From the NCBI GenBank assembly GCA_964511875.1, contig CAZEHS010000002.1, positions 23,943-87,942 of the forward strand: a stretch of 64,000 bases of DNA, read 5' to 3'. This document shows, one piece after another, positions 17,915 through 26,563 of the stretch. The DNA comes from CAZEHS01 sp964511875 (GTDB lineage Bacteria; Bacillota; Clostridia; Peptostreptococcales; Acidaminobacteraceae). The notes under the pieces are model-generated. The model was not told the DNA's origin. It did no database searches and saw only the letters and a program-made list of their open reading frames with translations. Positions within the stretch are counted from its first letter, which is position 1; each line of letters opens with the position of its first letter. The translations under genes were made by a program, and so were the position numbers.

Positions 17915-18736
17915 ATGGATAAAAGCATCATTAACGCTCTGATAGACGTACTGCCATTGATAAAAGACATATTACAGGAAGATGTTGCAATATCAATTAC
18001 TGACAGAACGAAGTATTTGGCATATTTCCCCCATGAAAATCTGCCGCTGAAGCTTAGTGTAGGGGATTTGATCAGCCCGGAAGATCCGCTTATGGAAGCA
18101 ATGAGATCAAAAAAAATATCTCAGGCAATCATACCCAAAGAGCGGTTTTCAGTAGCTATTAAAGGCATATGCTATCCTCTAATTGACGAGAATGGTGAAG
18201 TCTTTGGGGCCATAGGTGTTGGTAAAAGCTTGAAAAGACAGGACGAAATTCATCAGGCGACAGAACATATTTTTGATTCACTGCAACAGACGAATGCAAG
18301 CATTGAGGACATTTCAAGCGGTTCACAGAAGCTTGCTGAGACAATTGTCCATATTGCAGGTCTTTCAAAATCATCAGAGAAAAAAATTGATGATACCGAC
18401 TCGATTCTTTCAGCGATTAAAAATATTGCTTCACAATCCAATCTGTTAGCACTGAATGCTGCAATAGAGGCTGCAAGAGCCGGGGATGCGGGCCGAGGAT
18501 TCAGTGTCGTAGCAAGTGAAATGAGAAAGCTGTCATTGTTAAGCAGTGAATCAGCAATGAAAGTGTCTCAAACGCTACTGGAAATCAAAAAATCAGTAGG
18601 CGAAATTGAAAGAGAAATCAAAGAGACAAGCTTGATTGCAGAGTCACAGGCGGCTGCGACCGAAGAAATCAACGCCATCATTGATGAACTGACCATGTAT
18701 TCCCATAATTTGACCAATGTGGCGAAGTTGATGTAG
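17915..18736 (+). CDS. Soluble (cytoplasmic) methyl-accepting chemoreceptor-like protein
   Basis: The 273-residue protein has no membrane segment. Residues ~1-110 form a small sensor-like domain (ISITDRTKYLAYFP; CYPLIDENGEVFGAIGVG). The rest is the coiled-coil signalling domain of chemoreceptors with the conserved hairpin tip (IASQSNLLALNAAIEAARAG). It lacks most of the methylation helices, so it is a short receptor. GAGGAA precedes the ATG. Its place behind an aldehyde dehydrogenase suggests that it senses a cytoplasmic catabolite and signals to CheA. The family assignment is sure; the ligand is inference. Confidence 0.9.
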   Translation: MDKSIINALIDVLPLIKDILQEDVAISITDRTKYLAYFPHENLPLKLSVGDLISPEDPLMEAMRSKKISQAIIPKERFSVAIKGICYPLIDENGEVFGAIGVGKSLKRQDEIHQATEHIFDSLQQTNASIEDISSGSQKLAETIVHIAGLSKSSEKKIDDTDSILSAIKNIASQSNLLALNAAIEAARAGDAGRGFSVVASEMRKLSLLSSESAMKVSQTLLEIKKSVGEIEREIKETSLIAESQAAATEEINAIIDELTMYSHNLTNVAKLM

Positions 18737-18759
18737 CACTAGGGATCCATAGTACTAAA

Positions 18760-18800
18760 ATGACCTCAGAAGCGGTGGAAATCCCAGCTTCTGAGGTCAT
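18760..18800. terminator. Convergent hairpin terminator
   Basis: A perfect 14-bp stem (18760-18773 with 18787-18800) between the chemoreceptor gene and the minus-strand ABM gene. The T-tract is short. Confidence 0.75.
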
Positions 18801-18820
18801 GTCAATTTTGGTTATACCTT

Positions 18821-19108
18821 CTAACTGATTTCACGATAAAGATTTACAGACGAACTGGATTCGCAGTTTTCCACCAACTTGGGAACAATCGAAGTGAAGT
18901 GGCTTGATGCGTTATGCTTCCTGATGGCATCTTCGTTTTCCCATACTTCCAGAAACGTAAGGATATTGGAATTTTCAATGTCTTCATAAAGAGCATATCG
19001 GATGCATCCATCTTCCTTCCTGCTCGCCTGGATCAGCTCCTCGGCCAACCGCCTGAACTCTTGGGTTTTTCCGGGCTTGATGATATTTTTTGCAACAATC
19101 GTAATCAT
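18821..19108 (-). CDS. ABM-domain protein (antibiotic biosynthesis monooxygenase / YgiN-LsrG-like)
   Basis: The 95-residue dimeric alpha-beta-barrel-type protein starts with MITIVAKNIIKPG and has the family motif EDGCIRYALYEDIEN followed by LTFLEVWENEDAI and HNASSHF. Relatives are quinol monooxygenases or isomerases such as LsrG. It is the last gene of a minus-strand unit with a Gfo/Idh/MocA oxidoreductase 40 bp upstream. In anaerobes such proteins often act as cofactor-free isomerases; the exact role here is unknown. Confidence 0.85.
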   Translation of the reverse strand: MITIVAKNIIKPGKTQEFRRLAEELIQASRKEDGCIRYALYEDIENSNILTFLEVWENEDAIRKHNASSHFTSIVPKLVENCESSSSVNLYREIS

Positions 19109-19148
19109 GATTCACCTCATTGAGTATTTTCTGTTGCTAAGGTTCGCT

Positions 19149-20171
19149 TCATCTGCATCTGACTACTGAGTTGGATTCAACGGATTGCAATGCGCCTGCA
19201 ACCATGGCAAAGCTTTTGAAGTTATCTTCGAGAGTCGTTTCAGGCGTCTCATCTTTTTCGAGACAATCCATAAGCATATTGAATCCGAACTCCATTTCAG
19301 TGAACTGCATCGAAGGCTGTTTGAGTGTGAGACCTTCTTGTATGGTAGGGATGAAGGAAACGACTTCGCTTTTTTGGTGCTCATAAAAGGTGACACTGTT
19401 ATCAGCCCTGAGTTTAATGCATCCTTTTTCGCCAGTGATAGTGAAATTTCCATCCCATGAGCTTTCCATGCCGCGGGCGGCCCATGTGCCGTCATAGGTG
19501 ACGTGAATGCCGTTCTCCATCTTCATTATTGCTTCCGTATTTGGTTTTCCATCGAATTCCGACCAGCTGGGACGATAGGTGCGGCAATAGACTTCTTCAC
19601 AGTTGGAGCCGGAAAAAAATCGGATCAGATCGAAATGGTGAATGCAGACGTCCTGCAGCAGTGGCTGCGCCAGCCCGGCGCGATAACCCTGCAGATCCTC
19701 CTGCTTTCTGAATTCAACATTGATTGACTGGATTTTGCCAAGCAGCCCGTCAGAAATCGCATTTTTGATTGCCTGATTATGTGGACGCCACCGATAATTT
19801 TGTGAAGCCATGAATTTAACGGACGGATGGGCGACTTTTGCGTCAACCAGCAGCTGTGCTTCGTCAATATTCATTGCCAGCGGTTTCTCCATAATTATGT
19901 GGATGCCTTTATCCATGGCTCTCTTAGCAGCATCAGCATGAAGGACAGCTGGAATGACAATGATGACGATATCAGCCTGAGAATTTTCGATGGCTGCCTT
20001 ATAGTCTGAATAGGTGATTTCCTTTGCAACGCCGTGATCTGTGCATGCACGTTCAATTTCAGCAGCACTGCCTGCGACCCCGACGAGCTCGCACCGTTCG
20101 GTATTTTGAATGAGATCAAGCCAGCGGACACCCCAGAAGCCCAAACCAAGCAGTAGAATTTTATGTGTCAT
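19149..20171 (-). CDS. Gfo/Idh/MocA-family oxidoreductase
   Basis: The 340-residue protein has an N-terminal Rossmann fold (GLGFWGVRW at residues ~9-17) and the family-defining EKPLAMNIDEA motif near residue 93. The C-terminal alpha/beta sheet domain follows (NYRWRPHNQAIK; LAQPLLQDVCIHHFDLIRFF with the usual His pair). Enzymes of this family oxidise or reduce sugar, inositol or sugar-acid hydroxyls with NAD(P). This supports a carbohydrate- or cyclitol-like substrate for the island. GGAGAG precedes the ATG. Confidence 0.92.
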   Translation of the reverse strand: MTHKILLLGLGFWGVRWLDLIQNTERCELVGVAGSAAEIERACTDHGVAKEITYSDYKAAIENSQADIVIIVIPAVLHADAAKRAMDKGIHIIMEKPLAMNIDEAQLLVDAKVAHPSVKFMASQNYRWRPHNQAIKNAISDGLLGKIQSINVEFRKQEDLQGYRAGLAQPLLQDVCIHHFDLIRFFSGSNCEEVYCRTYRPSWSEFDGKPNTEAIMKMENGIHVTYDGTWAARGMESSWDGNFTITGEKGCIKLRADNSVTFYEHQKSEVVSFIPTIQEGLTLKQPSMQFTEMEFGFNMLMDCLEKDETPETTLEDNFKSFAMVAGALQSVESNSVVRCR

Positions 20172-20183
20172 ATTCTTCTCTCC

Positions 20184-20663
20184 TTACTGTTTTTTTGTTT
20201 TTAGATACTCGGTAATGACTGAAACAACATAATCATGATCATCTTCCTGCGGAAGACCGGATACGGTAATAGTGCCTACGACTCCGACGCCCCTGATCGT
20301 AAGTGGAAAGGATCCTCCTGCCAAGACACTTGATTCATCTGAAATGCCGAAACGAGGATTTAGTGAATTCCCATCATCCTCGAATTCCAGAGTGATTCGA
20401 TAAGAACTGGCGAAAAAATTATACACGATGTTCTCTTTGCGGGCAATCCAACGGTCGTTGTCTGGTGTCACGCCATCCATTGAAAAATGAAAAAGCTGCC
20501 TTCTGTTGAGCGTGATATTGATTGCATATGCGACACCTGTTTCAATAGCTTTATCAATCAATCTTTTGCCAATATTAAAGGCATCACCGCTGTTGAAATC
20601 GTCAAACACAAGTTCACGTTCCTGATTTCGGATAAGTTCAATCTTTTCAAGATTTTTACCCAT
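20184..20663 (-). CDS. UPF0303 / heme-degrading (GlcG-HbpS-like) domain protein
   Basis: The 159-residue single-domain protein shows the UPF0303 pattern: LVFDDFNSGDAFNIGKRLID, then ALITIN-like VAYAINITLNRRQLFHFSMDG, DRWIARKENIVYNF and a Gly-rich end (GGSFPLTIRGVGVVGTITVSG). Its biochemical role is not known; relatives often lie in sugar-catabolism operons. Start ATG 20663 follows AGGAGG; a longer frame to 20696 is less likely. It is first of a minus-strand unit with the Gfo/Idh/MocA gene (12-bp gap). Confidence 0.85.
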   Translation of the reverse strand: MGKNLEKIELIRNQERELVFDDFNSGDAFNIGKRLIDKAIETGVAYAINITLNRRQLFHFSMDGVTPDNDRWIARKENIVYNFFASSYRITLEFEDDGNSLNPRFGISDESSVLAGGSFPLTIRGVGVVGTITVSGLPQEDDHDYVVSVITEYLKTKKQ

Positions 20664-20742
20664 TTTATCCTCCTGTGTGTGTCTTGCTGAGCACATATCA
20701 CCTTCAATTGAGAGTGTACCAATTGGAGGCGAACCGGCAAAG

Positions 20743-20818
20743 TTGTTGACAATGTCAATTTATTGTATTGACAAATGCTTATGTGTATTATATTATTTAA
20801 ACATGGAATTGTCAACAA
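20743..20818 (+). promoter_or_regulatory. Promoter of the SDR-transporter-GRE operon flanked by two TTGTNNACAA operators
   Basis: TTGACA (20768-20773), 17-bp spacer, TATTAT (20791-20796). TTGTTGACAA (20743-20752) lies upstream of the -35 box and TTGTCAACAA (20809-20818) lies just after the expected transcription start. This is a classic two-operator repression layout, probably served by the GntR regulator of the island. Confidence 0.7.
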
Positions 20819-20859
20819 TGTGCAAACTGAATATACATCTAATCAAGGAGCGATCATCA

Positions 20860-21651
20860 ATGGACCTCAAACTTACAGGGAAACTGGCATTGGTCACAGG
20901 GTCTTCGGCCGGCATCGGTAAAGGCATTGCAAAAGCGCTGTTAGCTGATGGCGCAATCGTAGTTATTAATGGAAGAAACAAAGAATCAGTTGAAACAGTA
21001 ATTGAAGAATTCTCTGCATATGGAATTTGCTTTCCTGCAGTAGGCGATATTTCAACCACAGAAGGTGCCAACGCAGTAATCCATGCAGTTGACTCAATCG
21101 GTGAGTTGGATGTGCTCGTAAACTGCATGGGCACTTATAAAGGGACGCCATTTGAAGAAATATCAGATGAAGAATGGCAATGGATGCTGAATGTGAATTT
21201 GATGAGCGCGGTCAGGATTTCAAGGCACTTTCTCCCGAAAATGTTGAAGCGGAATCAAGGCAGAATCGTGATGATAGCCAGCGAATGCGGTATCAAACCG
21301 CTGACTGACATGGTACACTACAGTGTCTCTAAAACCGCAATGATCGGTCTCGGCCGATCTTTGGCTGAACTGACTAAAGGAACCAAGGTGGCTGTAAATA
21401 CGGTTTTGCCTGGTTTGACATGGACCGAGAATACCGCAGCTTATCAGACCGATCGAGCAGAACGTGAAGGAAAAACATTGGAGCAAGCCGTTAAGGATTA
21501 TTTTGTGACATATGAGCCGACATCACTCCTGCAAAGGATTACGACCGTTGATGAAATCGCATCCACCGTAACCTACTTCTGCTCGGAGGTATCCGCTGCA
21601 ACCAATGGTGCTACAATAAGAGCAGAAGGCGGTCTGATACGCAGTATTTAA
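20860..21651 (+). CDS. Short-chain dehydrogenase/reductase (first gene of the GRE operon)
   Basis: The 263-residue classical SDR has TGSSAGIGKGIAKAL, NCMG in place of the usual NNAG, an active-site Ser (MIASECG) and YSVSK. I place the start at ATG 20860, 9 bp after AAGGAG. The longer in-frame opening to 20677 would run through the promoter and operators and is rejected. It would interconvert an alcohol and a ketone of the imported substrate. The transporter genes follow after 109 bp. Confidence 0.92.
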   Translation: MDLKLTGKLALVTGSSAGIGKGIAKALLADGAIVVINGRNKESVETVIEEFSAYGICFPAVGDISTTEGANAVIHAVDSIGELDVLVNCMGTYKGTPFEEISDEEWQWMLNVNLMSAVRISRHFLPKMLKRNQGRIVMIASECGIKPLTDMVHYSVSKTAMIGLGRSLAELTKGTKVAVNTVLPGLTWTENTAAYQTDRAEREGKTLEQAVKDYFVTYEPTSLLQRITTVDEIASTVTYFCSEVSAATNGATIRAEGGLIRSI

Positions 21652-21760
21652 CTGAAAGGAAAACGATTTACCATGGTTCCGCTTTCTTTACTGATTGCAG
21701 GATGGCCACCTAAGATTCAGTAGAGGAATTTTATAAACAATAAAAAATGGAGGATCTAAA

Positions 21761-22879
21761 ATGAAAAGAATTGCTTCCCTTGCACTCACAGTTCTTATGT
21801 TACTTACACTGTTGGTTGGGTGCGCTCCCGCAAGCACATCAACTACGACTCCAGAAGCTCCGGCAGCCGAAGCAACAACTGAAAACAAACTGATGATCGG
21901 TGTTTCGATCAGAGGTCTAGAAAATCCATATTATGTGCAGTTGAAGCAAGGCGCAGAAATGTTTGCCAAAAAAATGCTGAAGGAAGGCACTTATGAAATT
22001 CAGATAATGGAAAGCCAAGGGTCCGATGACAAGCAGATCAATGACATCAAGGCATTCCTTGCTCGCAGCGGCGAAAATGCTATCCTCTATGTTGATCCGA
22101 ACAATGCGCCAAATGCTGCAGTTATTGCTGACCTATGCGAAGATGCTGGAGTATACTGGAATACAACCTGGTCTTATGCCAACGGTGTATATCCAATGGA
22201 TTACAAATACTATGTGATGCATCAGACCGCAGATAACGAAACAGGCGGCTATGAAACAGCCAAGGCAATGTTCAACAGCTTTGAAACACCCGGAAAAGGT
22301 AAGGTCCTTGCGATTCTTGGTATGATCACCAACGACGCATCGATTGACCGTGAAAAAGGTCTGAAAAAAGCTTTGGCCGAATTCAAGGATGTAGAATTGC
22401 TTGATATCCAGCCCGGTAACTGGAGTCCCCAGGAAAGCCTTACCCTGACACAGACGTGGTTGGCTAAATATGGAGATGACATCGATGGTATCTGGGTTGC
22501 CAATGACTCCTGTGCTCTAGCTGTTGCTGAGGCTTTGCGTGCTGCAGGTCTCAATGGTAAAATTAAAGTAACCGGCTTTGACTGTATCGACGATACGTTG
22601 ACAGCTATAGAAAAAGGCGATGTATTTGCAACATATGCTGCAAACCCGTATCTGCAAGCTGGATATGGCTTGGGTTATACCTATGCGGCCTATACCGGTA
22701 AGATCGTACCTTCCGATCTCACTCCAGAAAAAAGAATGATCCAGACCAAAGGAGTAGCAGTTACCGCTGGCAGCATCAAAGATTATAAGGCCGAATTCGT
22801 CGACAGCAAACCTGATTATGACTATACCGATCTTGACTTCTGCATCTCAAGACCTATGGATCTTAACAGCTTAAAATAA
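21761..22879 (+). CDS. Sugar ABC transporter substrate-binding lipoprotein, transporter 2
   Basis: The 372-residue protein has a lipoprotein signal ending TLLVGC (Cys21) and a type I periplasmic-binding fold (MIGVSIRGLENPYYVQLKQG; IDGIWVANDSCALAVAEAL; VTGFDCIDD). It differs clearly from the transporter 1 binding protein, so the two importers probably recognise different compounds. TGGAGGAT precedes the ATG. A hairpin after the gene may let it be made in excess over the membrane parts. Confidence 0.94.
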   Translation: MKRIASLALTVLMLLTLLVGCAPASTSTTTPEAPAAEATTENKLMIGVSIRGLENPYYVQLKQGAEMFAKKMLKEGTYEIQIMESQGSDDKQINDIKAFLARSGENAILYVDPNNAPNAAVIADLCEDAGVYWNTTWSYANGVYPMDYKYYVMHQTADNETGGYETAKAMFNSFETPGKGKVLAILGMITNDASIDREKGLKKALAEFKDVELLDIQPGNWSPQESLTLTQTWLAKYGDDIDGIWVANDSCALAVAEALRAAGLNGKIKVTGFDCIDDTLTAIEKGDVFATYAANPYLQAGYGLGYTYAAYTGKIVPSDLTPEKRMIQTKGVAVTAGSIKDYKAEFVDSKPDYDYTDLDFCISRPMDLNSLK

Positions 22880-22893
22880 TTTTTTTAACTCTC

Positions 22894-22932
22894 ATGAATA
22901 TCGGGCAGGAGATAATCCTGCCCGATATTCAT
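22894..22932 (+). promoter_or_regulatory. Intercistronic hairpin between binding protein and permease
   Basis: A perfect 17-bp stem (22894-22910 with 22916-22932) and 5-nt loop, without a T-tract. Such structures protect the upstream mRNA or partly stop transcription, which would give more binding protein than permease. Confidence 0.75.
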
Positions 22933-22965
22933 AAAAATATCAGGGGGAAGGGGGAAAAATTTTTT

Positions 22966-23976
22966 ATGTCTTCATCTACCGAACTTACGATTGCTCAAGA
23001 ATTTCAATTAAGAATTGAAAGGGAAGAAAAATGGGATAGGATTATCCGTATCGCACCCGTAATTGTCATGTTTGCACTGGGATTATTCTTCGCAGTCATG
23101 GCACCTGGCTTTTTAAGCGCTGCCAATGGACTGACTATTATATCCCAGATGTCAATTCCGTTGATTATTGCTTCGGGTGTCACATTCGTAATTCTGATTG
23201 GCTGTATCGACCTGTCAGTTGATGGCGTCATGGGCCTTTGCGGCTCGGTCATTGGACTGCTTGTTCTAAACAATAAAACGGGAATCGTCCTGGGGCTTTG
23301 GGCCATCCCTGTGGTACTGGGCATCGGCGCACTTATGGGTCTTGCTACTGGCCTTATCCATGTCAGAGGTAAAATTCCATCATTCATGGTTTCCTTCGGC
23401 ATGCTGAGCATTACTACCGGCCTTGCCGTAATATCATACGGTGCAGTGCCGCCGGTCATTCAGGATCAGAGCATCAGGGCATTCGCGTTACTGCAGATAG
23501 GTGGTCTTCCGCTTCTGGCATATGTTGCACTTGCTGTATTCGTTATCGCTTATGTCATACAGGAAAAGACAGCTTTCGGGAAATATGTTTATGCCATTGG
23601 CGAGAATGAGAGCCTTGCAAAGGTCTCAGGAATAAATATCAATCGGGTCAAAGTCCTTGTTTTTATCCTGTTGGGGACCATCGTTGCCATTGCAGGAATT
23701 ATGGGTGCTGCCCAAATTGGACGTGGTGATGTGGCAGTAGGTAATGGACAGTTTTTCAGGGCGCTTGCAGCAGTTGTTCTGGGCGGTACATCGCTTTCAG
23801 GAGGCAAGGGAGGCATAATCAGCACCCTGATTGGAACCATTATCATCACTGTCCTGAATAACGGATTGGTTCTGATGAGTGTTAATCCTTATTTCAAGGA
23901 TGCTGTCATGGGTGTAGTTCTGATTTGCGCTGTCATTCTGACCTTGAACAGAAACCCAAAACAGGTCACTAAGTAA
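22966..23976 (+). CDS. Ribose-type sugar ABC transporter permease, transporter 2 (first of two)
   Basis: The 336-residue CUT2 permease has a short charged cytoplasmic N-terminus and then multiple membrane spans, with ILIGCIDLSVDGVMG and AAVVLGGTSLSGGKGGIIS. Start ATG 22966 is used because a GGGGGAAGGGGG tract precedes it; an in-frame ATG further upstream lies inside the intercistronic hairpin. It probably pairs with the second permease at 25550 as a heterodimer. Confidence 0.94.
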   Translation: MSSSTELTIAQEFQLRIEREEKWDRIIRIAPVIVMFALGLFFAVMAPGFLSAANGLTIISQMSIPLIIASGVTFVILIGCIDLSVDGVMGLCGSVIGLLVLNNKTGIVLGLWAIPVVLGIGALMGLATGLIHVRGKIPSFMVSFGMLSITTGLAVISYGAVPPVIQDQSIRAFALLQIGGLPLLAYVALAVFVIAYVIQEKTAFGKYVYAIGENESLAKVSGININRVKVLVFILLGTIVAIAGIMGAAQIGRGDVAVGNGQFFRALAAVVLGGTSLSGGKGGIISTLIGTIIITVLNNGLVLMSVNPYFKDAVMGVVLICAVILTLNRNPKQVTK

Positions 23977-23988
23977 AGGGGGGTACAG

Positions 23989-25524
23989 ATGATGGGAAAT
24001 CAACCAAAAGAACTCTTCAGAGTCACTGGAGTCAGTAAATCATATGGAAGTACCAAGGCGCTTAAAGATGTCAGCTTTTCAATCAACAGCGGTGAAATTG
24101 TCGGAATCGTTGGTGAAAATGGCGCCGGCAAATCGACATTACTGAAAATCATGACAGGTGTTGAACAGGCCGATAGTGGGACAATGGTGTTTTCAGGCAA
24201 TACTTATGCGCCAAAATCTCCAAAGGAAGCAAATTCTCTTGGTGTTGGAATGGTTTTTCAGGAACAGTCACTCATAACCAACTTGACGGTTGCGCAAAAT
24301 ATTTTTTTTGGCGAAGAGGACAAGTTTCGTGAATATGGCTTCATAAAGTGGTCTGAAATGACTCGTAGAGCACGTGATATATTGGATCGAGTTGCAATGG
24401 ATGATATTCCGGCAAACAAGAAGATTTCGGATATCCAATTTTCGCGACGTCAGATGGTCGAAATCGCAAAAGTACTGCATCGGGCATCCCATGGCCGTGA
24501 AAGCGGCGCTATGATCCTGCTTGATGAGCCGACATCCGTGCTGAGCAACGAAGAGATCGGAATATTGTTCGGGAAGATCCGCGAATTGAAAGAGGCCGGT
24601 AATGGCGTTGTATTCATTACCCATCGTCTCGATGAGATAATGGAAATATGCGATCGGATCTTTGTTTTCAAGGATGGCAGGAATGTATGCGATATGGAAG
24701 TTGAGTCGGCCTCAGAAGAGATTCTCTATGAGAAGATGGTAGGTAAGAGTTCATCCTGTGAATATTATAAATGTGATAAACAGATACCCCATGGGGAAAA
24801 CCTGTTGATTGATGCCAAAAATATTGGAAGTTACGGTAATTGCCGAGATGTTTCGTTTACCTTGCATGAGGGAGAAATCATGGGTATATGCGGTGTCGTG
24901 GGATCTGGTAAGGAAACATTGTGCGGAATCATATCCGGCGATGAACCACACACCAGCGGTGAATTAAGGATTAACGGAAAAGTTCAGCATTTCAGTTCAC
25001 CCCATAAGGCCTTACTCGAGAAAATAGTCTGCGTCCCGACAGAAAGACGGGTTGAGGGGCAGGTTGGCATTGCTAGCATTGAAGATAACATCATTTATTC
25101 AAATATGGAACGTATAACTAAGCATGGGTTTGTTTCGAATAAGATGCAGCGCAAAATTGCCGATGAGTGGATTCATAATCTCAATATAAAATGCCAAGGC
25201 CCTACACAGGCTATTGAAAATTTGTCAGGCGGGAATGCTCAGAAAGTCGTATTTGCGCGGGTACTGTCCAGTGATGCCAGGATCATAGTCCTGAATAATC
25301 CCACCCGCGGTGTCGATGTGGGAGCGAAAGAAGAAATTTATGATATTATCCGCAGCGCTTCAGCAAGAGGGATCGGCATCATCGTGCTTGGAGATACACT
25401 GGATGAGTGTATCGGTCTTTCCCACAAGATTCTGGTGATGAAAGATGGACTGGTAACCAAAGAATTTGATGCACCCGCATTTGATAAACCTGAACAGATT
25501 GATATTATTCAGTTCATGATGTGA
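23989..25524 (+). CDS. Ribose-type sugar ABC transporter tandem ATPase, transporter 2, with degenerate second site
   Basis: The 511-residue tandem NBD protein has a canonical domain 1: Walker A GENGAGKSTLLKIM and Walker B ILLDEPTSVLS, with signature region QFSRRQMVEIAKV. In domain 2, LSGGNAQKVVFARV is intact, but the Walker B acidic pair is replaced by Asn436-Asn437 (IIVLNNPTRGVDVG) where transporter 1 has Asp-Glu. One hydrolytic site is therefore probably inactive. Two adjacent ATGs (23989, 23992) follow AAAGGGGGG. Confidence 0.93.
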   Translation: MMGNQPKELFRVTGVSKSYGSTKALKDVSFSINSGEIVGIVGENGAGKSTLLKIMTGVEQADSGTMVFSGNTYAPKSPKEANSLGVGMVFQEQSLITNLTVAQNIFFGEEDKFREYGFIKWSEMTRRARDILDRVAMDDIPANKKISDIQFSRRQMVEIAKVLHRASHGRESGAMILLDEPTSVLSNEEIGILFGKIRELKEAGNGVVFITHRLDEIMEICDRIFVFKDGRNVCDMEVESASEEILYEKMVGKSSSCEYYKCDKQIPHGENLLIDAKNIGSYGNCRDVSFTLHEGEIMGICGVVGSGKETLCGIISGDEPHTSGELRINGKVQHFSSPHKALLEKIVCVPTERRVEGQVGIASIEDNIIYSNMERITKHGFVSNKMQRKIADEWIHNLNIKCQGPTQAIENLSGGNAQKVVFARVLSSDARIIVLNNPTRGVDVGAKEEIYDIIRSASARGIGIIVLGDTLDECIGLSHKILVMKDGLVTKEFDAPAFDKPEQIDIIQFMM

Positions 25525-25549
25525 TTCAAGGGATACGGGGGATGGCTAT

Positions 25550-26521
25550 ATGCAGACAGCAGAAAAATTAAAGGATTTCAATTTACAGGAAACACTAACT
25601 AAGGGAATCAGCATCATTGCCATTCTGATCCTTTTAGCCGGATTTACAATAATCAATCCGCGCTTTCTTGGAGCGAGCAATGTCAACAACCTGTTAAATG
25701 ATATGAGCATATTGTTAGTGCTTAGCATCGGCGTAACCTTCGTTCTGCTGATCGGCAGCATTGACCTCTCTATTGGGGCGGCCAGTTCATGCGCGGCTGT
25801 AATCTTTGTAATGACCATGCCCAAGTTCGGATATGGAAGCATATTGATTACAATTCTATTTGGTCTTGCTGCCGGTTTGGTCAATGGATTATTGTGTGTG
25901 AAAATCAAGGTTCCCTCATTCATTGTAACATTCGGGACGATGAGCATTTTTCATAGTTTCGCCATGCTGGTGGCTAATGGAGCTTCACAGCAGATCAACC
26001 GGGAATTCTATCCACTGATTAATTGGTACAAGCTGAAACTCGGAATGATTCCACTTCCATTCATCTTTGCCATTGTATTGGTTGGTGTGATGATGGTTGT
26101 TCAGTCCAAGACCCAGTTCGGGAAAATCATGTATGCGATCGGTGGCAATGAAAGTGCGGCACGGACAGCAGGAATGAATATTTTCCGTACAAAAATGTTC
26201 GTGTTCATCATCACCGGGCTATTCTCATCAATTGCCGGCATCATGTTTGCCTCAAAGTTGAAAAGCGGTATCCCGACAATCGGTGATTCATTCACTTTGA
26301 TGGCGATTGCAGCGGTAGCACTCGGCGGAACATCCCTATCCGGTGGAAAAGGCGGGCTGCTGAAGACCATAGCAGGCGTCATCCTCATAACATTGATTCA
26401 AAATGGAATGAATGTTATCGGTATCAACACATTCTGGCAGCGTATGACCTTTGGAATCATCATCTTAGCAGCAGTATATATGACAACAGATCGAAAACGC
26501 CGTGATTTGGTTGTGAAATAA
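25550..26521 (+). CDS. Ribose-type sugar ABC transporter permease, transporter 2 (second of two)
   Basis: The 323-residue CUT2 permease has LLIGSIDLSIGAASS and AAVALGGTSLSGGKGGLLK. It is distinct in sequence from the permease at 22966. A binding protein-permease-ATPase-permease order points to a heterodimeric channel, as in LsrCD. The GRE gene starts 42 bp downstream, which links import to radical chemistry. Confidence 0.94.
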   Translation: MQTAEKLKDFNLQETLTKGISIIAILILLAGFTIINPRFLGASNVNNLLNDMSILLVLSIGVTFVLLIGSIDLSIGAASSCAAVIFVMTMPKFGYGSILITILFGLAAGLVNGLLCVKIKVPSFIVTFGTMSIFHSFAMLVANGASQQINREFYPLINWYKLKLGMIPLPFIFAIVLVGVMMVVQSKTQFGKIMYAIGGNESAARTAGMNIFRTKMFVFIITGLFSSIAGIMFASKLKSGIPTIGDSFTLMAIAAVALGGTSLSGGKGGLLKTIAGVILITLIQNGMNVIGINTFWQRMTFGIIILAAVYMTTDRKRRDLVVK

Positions 26522-26563
26522 TGAAGATTCACCGGTGCATTTATTAAGAAGGGAGAGAATATC

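Noticed and set aside
20677..20859. N-terminal extension of the SDR gene at 20860
   Set aside because: The extension would translate through the promoter and both operators, and the SDR fold begins right after ATG 20860, which has its own AAGGAG.
18821..26521. AI-2 (Lsr) uptake and processing system
   Set aside because: The two-permease importer and the ABM (LsrG-like) protein recall Lsr, but LsrK, LsrF and LsrR counterparts are missing, and the ABM gene is in another operon.
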